A stretch of DNA of 64,000 bases from Chlamydia trachomatis (GTDB taxonomy: Bacteria; Chlamydiota; Chlamydiia; Chlamydiales; 2-12-FULL-49-11). The notes below the pieces were generated by a model. The model made no database searches. It was given only the letters and a program-made list of their open reading frames with translations, and was not told where the DNA came from. Made by a program: the position numbers and the translations under genes. How positions within the stretch are numbered: position 1 is the stretch's first letter; each line of letters starts with the position of its first letter. Below, one piece after another: positions 56,848 through 64,000 of this stretch. The stretch is from positions 1 through 64,000 of the forward strand of contig CAMBZN010000009.1 in NCBI GenBank assembly GCA_945872565.1, in the 5' to 3' direction.

Positions 56848-58149
56848 TTATTCAAGTAGATAAATCCCATCAGCATTCAACTGAGCGGCTGTTGCTTGTT
56901 TGGCAGAGGTTCCCTCTGGGAAGTCATAGGGGCCAGGATCTTTGTAGTTGTCGGTTTTATCTCTTATTCGAAGGATGGCCGTCATTCCACCAAGAGTGGT
57001 AAAGTTGCCCCACCTTCCTGTCAGCCCATCCAATGGAATAGAGTTTTCAGGGTAGGCAAGGCCGCTTTCGGTCATATTGGACAATTCAGCAACCCCTAAA
57101 AACCGGAATTCAGGGATGAACTTTCGGATTCTATTTTCCAGATCATTTGATTGGATTCTTACATTATTTGGAAGTTTTTGCCCCATTTGATTCAAGCAAT
57201 GGGGGGTCATTTGATTTTGAAATAACCAGTCGCCAGGATTATTTGCAGTAAAGGAGATGAGTTTTGTAGATCGGGTAGGAACAAGGAGCGTTGTTTTAGC
57301 AGGAAGCAAGGAAGGATCTTTTACCCAGCCACCCGCTGTGCCAATAACCTTAAAAGAGTGTCCATGAAGGCTCATTGAATGGTGATCAATTGCACTTACG
57401 TTCCCAAGTCTTATCCAGACTTTATCACCAATTTCAGCTACCAAAGGTTCTGTTGCGGGCATTACCTTTCCATTGATTGTAAAGATGTTAAACTCTTGTC
57501 TCATTGTATTTGGGGAAAAGGTTCCTACATCAATTTTCCATTCATGGAGTAAAAGGGCAAAATCTCTGTCGGGCCTGCTTTTTTCATCAAGCTCCCTTTT
57601 ATGAACAACGATCATCCCCGAAAGCCCCATTCCGTTTGCAATCATTCCGTTATAATGAGGGTAGTACATAAATGTACCGCTATCTGGAAAGGTAAATTCA
57701 TAAACAAAGGTTTCACCGGTGGGGATGGGGGGCTGAGTCAATCCTGCTACACCATCCATGCCGCATGGAACTTGAACCCCATGAAAGTGTATGGAAGTCA
57801 TGGTGGGGAGCTTGTTTGTCACATAAATGCGTACTTTATCACCCTGACACACTTCGATTACTGGCCCAGGTGTTCTTCCGTTAAAGCCCCATGCGTTGAT
57901 GGTTAGTCCAGGGGCAACTTCCCAACTGATTTCTTCGGCAATCAGATGAAATACTTTGTAATTATCAACCACTTTATAAGGTGCAGTTGCTCCATTTGGA
58001 ACAACAACAGGGGTGTAGTCTACATTTGGTAGGGAGGGGGTTGTTATTGTTTCAAAAGGGCTGCTGGATGCAAAAAATGATTTGATGGAAGGGTTGGAGG
58101 TGAGGATAAAAAGTAAAAGCACTAAAGAAAAAAAGGCTTTCTTTTTCAT
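56848..58149 (-). CDS. Multicopper-oxidase-fold protein, copper ligand motifs degenerate
   Basis: SIHFHGVQVPCGMDGVAGLTQPPIPTGETFVYEFTFPDSGTFMYYPHYNGM; HHSMSLHGHSFKVIGTAGG; GDWLFQNQMTPHCLNQMGQKLPNNV. Confidence 0.9.
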   Translation of the reverse strand: MKKKAFFSLVLLLFILTSNPSIKSFFASSSPFETITTPSLPNVDYTPVVVPNGATAPYKVVDNYKVFHLIAEEISWEVAPGLTINAWGFNGRTPGPVIEVCQGDKVRIYVTNKLPTMTSIHFHGVQVPCGMDGVAGLTQPPIPTGETFVYEFTFPDSGTFMYYPHYNGMIANGMGLSGMIVVHKRELDEKSRPDRDFALLLHEWKIDVGTFSPNTMRQEFNIFTINGKVMPATEPLVAEIGDKVWIRLGNVSAIDHHSMSLHGHSFKVIGTAGGWVKDPSLLPAKTTLLVPTRSTKLISFTANNPGDWLFQNQMTPHCLNQMGQKLPNNVRIQSNDLENRIRKFIPEFRFLGVAELSNMTESGLAYPENSIPLDGLTGRWGNFTTLGGMTAILRIRDKTDNYKDPGPYDFPEGTSAKQATAAQLNADGIYLLE

Positions 58150-59516
58150 CTAAAACTCTCTGGCAATACAAAGCCCCTACCAAGAGCCTGAACAAATACT
58201 TTGTTGTTATAGAATTGAGATTTTTTTTCAAGTAGAACAATCTCCCGCTCAAACACTGCTTTTTTGGCTTTTAGAAGATCAAAAACGCCAAGATTCATTG
58301 CATTATACTGCAGGAGTGATTCATCGAAGATTTTTTTTGCAATGGGAAGTAATTCGTCAATTACATGCACATGTTCATCAAGAGCGTTATGGAAATTCTC
58401 CGTTGCTCTTCTAACAATGGATCGTAAAGTTACAGCCTGTGCAGTAAATTGCTTCCACATGTAGGTAAGTTCAGCTTTAGCCTTAATAGAATGAACTTTT
58501 CCAAGATCAAACATAGGGATATTAATACTAATTTGCGGACCTATAAACCAAACATTTTGTTGGTAATTACTGCTGTAACCAAAGGAGATATCTGGAAAGA
58601 TAATATTTGTCGTTTGAATAGAAAGTTCTGTTGCTCGTTGCTTAATTCTTTCTAATTGATTTTTAAGGTCTAAATTATTCTGGATAGAATCCCTTTCAAT
58701 ATTGATGGTTGCCGAGCGAGGGTCAGAAAATTCTTCTAATTCTTTAGAGTAAGACCAATTGACATTGCTGCCCCAAACTCCTAGTAGGTCATTTAGATCT
58801 TCTTTGGTATTAATTACGGTATTTAACGCTGTTGTTACTGCAAGGTTTGCCCTTTCGTACGACATTTTTTTGTGAGCAAGGTCCAGTTCGGTGGTGTTGC
58901 CTGCAAGGCGCAAATGAACGGCTGCCTCATAGGCAAGCCCTTCTAAACTTGCAATTTGTTCTCGTAGCTCTAAAATAGATCTATCTATCTGGAGGGTATG
59001 AAAAGCAATTTTGGTCCTTGCAACTACATCAAGGATTTTTCCTAAAATTTCATTTTTCAAGATCACGATTTCTTGTGCAGCGACTTGTTTTTTCAAGGGG
59101 ATTAAGAAAATTTCTAAAAAGTTTTGTATAAGACTTAAATTCATTTGATCGCCAGCAGTTGAGGCTGTTGCAAATTGATAGTTAAAAGCAAAAAACGGAT
59201 TTTGTAGCATTCCAGCCTGACGATATTGTGCTGATGCAATTCCGATTCTTTCGTACTCAGCCTGTAAAGAGGGGTTGTTTAACAGGGCAATTTGCACAGC
59301 CCTATCGATAGTTAGCTCACTTTTAAGAAGTTCCTCAAGGGATGCTTCATGTACGATATTGTCGTCATTGTTCCAATAGATTTCTCTACCAGTTGAGGCG
59401 GTGATTTCCTCTTTTATCTGAGTAAAAATAGCTTGCGGCTCTGAATCGGAGCGACCCTTACAGCTGGTTGTCAATAAAAGTACACCGAAGAAAAGACAAC
59501 AAATCTTCATAAGCAC
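58146..59516 (-). CDS. TolC-family outer membrane efflux lipoprotein
   Basis: Lipobox LLLTTSC. OEP pattern LTIDRAVQIALLNNPSLQAEYERIGIASAQYRQAGMLQNPFFAFNYQ; LAGNTTELDLAHKKMSYERANLAV. Confidence 0.88.
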   Translation of the reverse strand: MLMKICCLFFGVLLLTTSCKGRSDSEPQAIFTQIKEEITASTGREIYWNNDDNIVHEASLEELLKSELTIDRAVQIALLNNPSLQAEYERIGIASAQYRQAGMLQNPFFAFNYQFATASTAGDQMNLSLIQNFLEIFLIPLKKQVAAQEIVILKNEILGKILDVVARTKIAFHTLQIDRSILELREQIASLEGLAYEAAVHLRLAGNTTELDLAHKKMSYERANLAVTTALNTVINTKEDLNDLLGVWGSNVNWSYSKELEEFSDPRSATINIERDSIQNNLDLKNQLERIKQRATELSIQTTNIIFPDISFGYSSNYQQNVWFIGPQISINIPMFDLGKVHSIKAKAELTYMWKQFTAQAVTLRSIVRRATENFHNALDEHVHVIDELLPIAKKIFDESLLQYNAMNLGVFDLLKAKKAVFEREIVLLEKKSQFYNNKVFVQALGRGFVLPESFR

Positions 59517-59636
59517 CTTTTGAACGTTTTCAAGAGGTTTACAAGTAAAAGTGGTATTTTATAGCAACCCATACAATGGGTCTATAACCAATAATTCGTT
59601 TATAATCCAACGTTATTTAAAAGTAACAGAGCAACT

Positions 59637-60530
59637 TTAAAGTGACTGTGCTCTATCCCCATATTCTTCAGTAATGTCTGCAAGCTGGTTGATTGTAGCA
59701 ATATAGTTCTCCTCGTAGGGATTGACCATAAAAAGGGGAAGATTAAATTGAGCAGCGATTGTTTCTGCAGCTCTATTGACGTGCTGAGGTTGCATTAACA
59801 CGCCGATGAGAGTCTCTTTGTGGGTTTTTGCCTCTTCCATTACATGCTGAATATCTTTAGATCGCATCTCTTTACCATCATCTGGCTCGATGCCAATTTG
59901 AACAAGTGAATAACGATGGCAAAAATATCCATAGGCCTTATGGGTAGTGAGATAAGTTCCTCCTTTAAAGGGGGCTAATTTTTCCATCAACTTCTTATTG
60001 AGTGCGTATAGGATGCTTTTTAACTGAAGAGTTCGATCCTGAAAATAGTGTGCTTGCTGGGGCAATATTTTTCCAAGGGCTGCATTGATAGATTTTGCTT
60101 GATGCGCAACAGTGATTGGATCTAGCCAATAATGAGTGTCTACATCATGATTTTCGTGGCAATGGCCGTTATGATGGCATGCTGACTTTAATGTTTTTGT
60201 AACAGCCGGCAAGTTCAGGATATGTAGATCTGGGGTTGTTTCTTTCAGGCGCTTTTCAAGAAGATGTTCAAACCCTTCTCCCACCTGGATCCATAAAGAA
60301 GTGTGGAGTAAAGGGCCCATATCACGAGGAGAGGGTTCAAAATTGTGAGGATCTACATCTGGTGGGATGATGGATTGCACAAATACTTTATCCCCTGCAA
60401 TTTGCTTTACAATTTCAATGTATGGGGCAGCACTTACAATCACAAGGGGCTTTGAAGGGGGTAGTGTCTTTGGAGAAAATAAACTGCATGCTGAGCATAG
60501 AGCTATAAGAGTTAACAATGCTTTTTTCAT
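59637..60530 (-). CDS. Zn/Mn ABC transporter substrate-binding protein (ZnuA-like)
   Basis: Lipobox LCSAC. DPHNFEPSPRDMGPLLHTSLWIQVG, His-rich CHHNGHCHENHDVDTHYWLDPITV, YLTTHKAYGYFCHRYSL. Confidence 0.92.
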   Translation of the reverse strand: MKKALLTLIALCSACSLFSPKTLPPSKPLVIVSAAPYIEIVKQIAGDKVFVQSIIPPDVDPHNFEPSPRDMGPLLHTSLWIQVGEGFEHLLEKRLKETTPDLHILNLPAVTKTLKSACHHNGHCHENHDVDTHYWLDPITVAHQAKSINAALGKILPQQAHYFQDRTLQLKSILYALNKKLMEKLAPFKGGTYLTTHKAYGYFCHRYSLVQIGIEPDDGKEMRSKDIQHVMEEAKTHKETLIGVLMQPQHVNRAAETIAAQFNLPLFMVNPYEENYIATINQLADITEEYGDRAQSL

Positions 60531-60721
60531 CTACGATCACATTAATTTGATTTTTGAAAGATAATAACACAGCAGGCAAATAATGAAAAAGAAAAATCTT
60601 TTTGCCCCGTTAAATGATTTTTTATAATTCTTCTCTTTAATTTTAATAAAATTTGTGGATTAAATGATTTACCTTAATTAATTAAAACAATTAAAATGGT
60701 TAAAAATAAAAGAGGTTATTT

Positions 60722-61444
60722 ATGTCTTGGTTGTGTGATGAATTAAAATTTGAAAAAGATTGGTATTTAAACTTGATAAAAAATGGAAATGAGAAGATCA
60801 TTATTGCAGAGTTTATTAAAAGAAATTTGATGCAAAGTAGAATAGGCAATTTTTTGGAAGTAGGTATGGGTACTAACCCTATTTTTGCAGCGTTATTATC
60901 TTCAGAAGTAAAAGATTACCTTATTGTTGAAAAGGAAGAGGTAGGGGATTGTAAGCTTCCAGAAAATGTACGATTGCTAACCGATGATTTTGAAAAAATT
61001 CAACTAAAGAATATGTTCGATCTCATCCTTTTATCGCATGTTATTTATTATTTCCAAGATTTAAAGGCCTCTATAAGAAAAGTTCTTTCCCATTTAACAA
61101 AAACAGGCAAAGCAGTGTTTGTAGTCAATGGACCTGAAAACGATTATGGTCGATTAAAAGGGGCTTTTTCTAGTATTACTAATACTTCATGGACTTTTAC
61201 CTATCATAGGTTAAAAGAGCAGTTGAAAAATTGCACGTATGAAGAATATTCTATTGAATCTTGTATTAATTTCAAAACACCAGAAGAGCTTTATGAAAGC
61301 GTGAGATTATTTTTTGATGTCTACCCTGTAGAGTTCAACGAACATAAAGGGGAAATTATCAAGTGGATGGAAGAAAATATACAAAATAATATTTTTAAAA
61401 TGGATCAGAAAATTATAGTGGTAGGGGCAAATTATGACTTCTAA
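60722..61444 (+). CDS. SAM-dependent methyltransferase-like protein
   Basis: NFLEVGMGTNPIFAALLSSEVKDYLIVEKEE, FDLILLSHVIYYFQDLKASIRKVLSHLTKTGKAVFVVN. Confidence 0.75.
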   Translation: MSWLCDELKFEKDWYLNLIKNGNEKIIIAEFIKRNLMQSRIGNFLEVGMGTNPIFAALLSSEVKDYLIVEKEEVGDCKLPENVRLLTDDFEKIQLKNMFDLILLSHVIYYFQDLKASIRKVLSHLTKTGKAVFVVNGPENDYGRLKGAFSSITNTSWTFTYHRLKEQLKNCTYEEYSIESCINFKTPEELYESVRLFFDVYPVEFNEHKGEIIKWMEENIQNNIFKMDQKIIVVGANYDF

Positions 61445-62129
61445 GAACAGATGGAAGAAATTGTCTAAAGATTTTTTAGAGGCTCATCAAGCAAAGGGGT
61501 TAAATTTATCTTTTGAAATTGAAGGGGTTAAATTCAAGGCGTTGCCGGGAGTGTTTTCTCCGGAAATTTCTTCTGATACACGCTGGTTTTCTGCTCAATT
61601 AATGCCTTTAATTCAGGGTAAGTCTTTTTTAGAAATTGGTTCTGGAACAGGAGCAATAGCATGTCTTGCAAAATTAAATGGAGCAACATCTGTTTCTGCA
61701 ACAGATATTAGTAAAGTTGCGGTGGAAAATATAGCAATCAATGCGCAGTTACATCATTTAGAAATGCAAATTTATCAGGGGAGTGTCTTTGATCCAATTC
61801 CCAAAGAAGAAAAATTTGATGTAATTTTTTGGAATCACCCATTTAATTATACTGAAAATACTAGTGATTTAGTAGATGAACTTTCTTTTTCCGTTTTTGA
61901 TCTTGGGTACGAATGTTTAACGCAATACTTGAAACACTCCATTTTAAGGATAACTCCAAATGGTCAGGTGTTGCTTGGAACAGGCAATATTGCAAGAATC
62001 AATAAAATCAAAGAAATAGCCTTTGAGTTTGATTTACAAATGGATCTTATAGTCAAAAAAGAGGTGGATATAAGCTCTAAAAGCACTACGCAAATGGATT
62101 TGCGAATCTATTCTATTTCGAAAAAATAA
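61434..62129 (+). CDS. SAM-dependent methyltransferase (PrmC/HemK-like N-x-P-F motif)
   Basis: SFLEIGSGTGAIACLAKLNGATSVSATDISKVAVENIAINA, FDVIFWNHPFNY. Overlaps the preceding gene by 11 nt. Confidence 0.83.
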   Translation: MTSKNRWKKLSKDFLEAHQAKGLNLSFEIEGVKFKALPGVFSPEISSDTRWFSAQLMPLIQGKSFLEIGSGTGAIACLAKLNGATSVSATDISKVAVENIAINAQLHHLEMQIYQGSVFDPIPKEEKFDVIFWNHPFNYTENTSDLVDELSFSVFDLGYECLTQYLKHSILRITPNGQVLLGTGNIARINKIKEIAFEFDLQMDLIVKKEVDISSKSTTQMDLRIYSISKK

Positions 62130-62140
62130 GACTATGATTT

Positions 62141-62926
62141 TTAAGAACCTATTAAGACCCTGGCACTGTGCTGGGTTAATTCATAGGCGGCCTGTTCATG
62201 ATTAAAGCAAGAATCGATAAAATGTTCGATATGATCTTCAATATCTAACTTTTTTCCCTTAGAAAGAGCGTTATATTCTTCAGGTAAGTAACAATCATCA
62301 ATAGCAAATATATGAACCAAGTCACTGAATTTTTGTCTATCGGGTTCTCTGTAAGTGCTCGTTTCAAACTCTACCGAATAATCAATTTTATTCTTTTTTA
62401 AAGTGGTGCACAAAACGCCTGAATGGGAGTAGTTTGGATTAATTACACTACATAAGGTATGAAAGCGCCCTTCAGGAGCGGTTAATAAAATAAGACCAGA
62501 GCCATCAATGTCTAGTAACTGTTGCATTTTTAACAACAGAGGACCCCACTGAATTTGTGGTACGTGATAGAGCATGTGCGAACATAATATATTACTATAT
62601 TTTCTATCAAATTCTACATCTTGAAAATTTCCAATAACATATTGAAATGTAGAATTTTTTGCAAGTTTTTGGTAGCTAGGTATATAATCCTTATTTGGAT
62701 CTAAAGCCGTTACAGATCCAAAAATCTTTGTAAGAGCACCTGCAACAAAGCCAGGGCCTGCTCCAATATCTAATAGAGAGCTGTCTTGTCCGGCTTTTGG
62801 TCTAAAGACATTTGCTGCATATTCAATTAAATTGGCCACGTGATCTGTGCACTCGGCAAATGTTTCTTCAACTTGGGCATAGGTGGCGCATGTAACGTTG
62901 CTTTGTAATTGATGTGTTTTTTCCAT
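62141..62926 (-). CDS. Class I SAM-dependent methyltransferase
   Basis: SLLDIGAGPGFVAGALTKIFGSVTALDPNKDYI, YSNILCSHMLYHVPQIQW. Confidence 0.85.
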   Translation of the reverse strand: MEKTHQLQSNVTCATYAQVEETFAECTDHVANLIEYAANVFRPKAGQDSSLLDIGAGPGFVAGALTKIFGSVTALDPNKDYIPSYQKLAKNSTFQYVIGNFQDVEFDRKYSNILCSHMLYHVPQIQWGPLLLKMQQLLDIDGSGLILLTAPEGRFHTLCSVINPNYSHSGVLCTTLKKNKIDYSVEFETSTYREPDRQKFSDLVHIFAIDDCYLPEEYNALSKGKKLDIEDHIEHFIDSCFNHEQAAYELTQHSARVLIGS

Positions 62927-62985
62927 ACTAGTAGTTTAACATAATAAGTGAAATTAATGAAGAAGAAAAAAAACAACTTAAGCTT

Positions 62986-63996
62986 CTAATCGTTAATGAC
63001 ATCCGGGAATCGAAATTGGTCTTTTTGCGTATTAGGTCGTTTTTTGTCATGACGGTAGGTAGAAATAATTACAATTATGCCCCCTAAGGTCATAATAATT
63101 GATCCTATAAGAGATTCCCAATTAAGAATTTTTGAATTAATTTCCCAATTAAAAGTCTCTACAAATACAGGTAAAAAAAAGGCAATAGATCCAATTACAT
63201 GATTTTCCGAAAAATAGAAGGATTCTAAAAAACAAAATAGAGCAAGTCCCCAAATGAGTCCGGAGACTGCCATTACGTACATTGAAGAATAAGTTGGAAG
63301 TTCAAATGTTTCGCTAAGGCCAAAGATGAAAGTGCAAAAGGCCGATCCCATAAAGGAGATCAGTGCACTATAGAAGCAAATGCGTAAGGGGGGGTCTCTG
63401 CGTATCATATATCTTGTAAGAAAAATAACAGTTGCTAGGCAGATGCCTGATAAAGTCCCAAAGCTAGCACCTGTAATAGCTTGATCAGATCCAGAATCAA
63501 AGGTGTAAATAAAAAATATTCCAACAGTGCCAACAATTACACCCAGCCAAACCCCTTTAGGAAAGCGAAAGTGGAGAAAGTGAAGAAAGAGAATGAGCCA
63601 AAAGGAATCTGTACTATATAGGATCGAGTTATCTATTTTATCACTCCAAGCTTTAGACAGAGCATAAAAAATCATAATAAGAAAGCCAAAAATACCTCTT
63701 GTAGTAACAAGCAAAGGGCGATTGCATTTAAAATAATTTCCACCTTGCCCCAAACAAAAGATAAGAAATACAAGGGTCATAACAAAATTTAACACTGTTA
63801 GTTCGAAGAAGATATAGTACATAGAGTTAGAGGCGTGATTTTTAAAGACTTCTGTTTGAAAAAAAACCGTGTATAAAGCGTATAAAATATACCCAACAAT
63901 GGTGAGAATAATGCCCAGATGTCGTTGACTTTTATGGATAATAGGATCTTCGTGAAAGGATTCTTTAATCTTTTGGATGTCGGTCTTAAAACCCAT
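62986..63996 (-). CDS. EamA/DMT-superfamily transporter
   Basis: About ten hydrophobic segments in two halves. TRGIFGFLIMIFYALSKAWSDKIDNSILYSTDSFWLILFLHFLHFRFPKGVWLGVIVGTVGIFFIY matches the EamA repeat pattern. Confidence 0.85.
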   Translation of the reverse strand: MGFKTDIQKIKESFHEDPIIHKSQRHLGIILTIVGYILYALYTVFFQTEVFKNHASNSMYYIFFELTVLNFVMTLVFLIFCLGQGGNYFKCNRPLLVTTRGIFGFLIMIFYALSKAWSDKIDNSILYSTDSFWLILFLHFLHFRFPKGVWLGVIVGTVGIFFIYTFDSGSDQAITGASFGTLSGICLATVIFLTRYMIRRDPPLRICFYSALISFMGSAFCTFIFGLSETFELPTYSSMYVMAVSGLIWGLALFCFLESFYFSENHVIGSIAFFLPVFVETFNWEINSKILNWESLIGSIIMTLGGIIVIISTYRHDKKRPNTQKDQFRFPDVIND

Positions 63997-64000
63997 AAAC

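Overview
The window looks like a chromosomal segment of a chlamydia-like (order Chlamydiales, probably environmental) bacterium. I base this on gene content and recalled gene order, not on a search. Housekeeping blocks include sufBCDS, type III secretion genes sctJ-K-L-R-S-T, a chromosomal ParA/pGP6-D-like pair, ackA-pta, glgP, pit/DUF47, gpmA-nifS-like-nifU-like, birA/rodA, rpsL-rpsG-fusA-rpsJ, a Tsp-like S41 protease, tRNA-Phe(GAA), rplU-rpmA-obgE and a Zn/Mn ABC transporter. Accessory content includes a large RHS/YD-repeat secreted protein running off the left edge (absent from the supplied ORF track), a minus-strand array of four Legionella-MOMP-like porin paralogs plus a further putative outer-membrane protein, two tandem bilobed-hydrophobic membrane proteins, glycosyltransferase-like genes including a GT11 fucosyltransferase candidate, a PagL-like lipid A deacylase candidate, a multicopper-oxidase/TolC pair inside the metal-transport locus, and three SAM methyltransferases beside an EamA/DMT transporter. 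The best leads are: (1) a multicopper oxidase homolog whose HCH copper-ligand motif reads QNQ, (2) a NifS-like protein whose PLP lysine appears to be Gln, next to a NifU-like protein lacking scaffold cysteines, (3) the PagL-like protein, (4) a 79-bp MITE-like palindrome, (5) the methyltransferase/transporter cluster, (6) a frameshifted small membrane-protein gene, and (7) a C9 tract in birA. I found no CRISPR array, transposase or rRNA. A wholly new multi-gene defence system is not evident.
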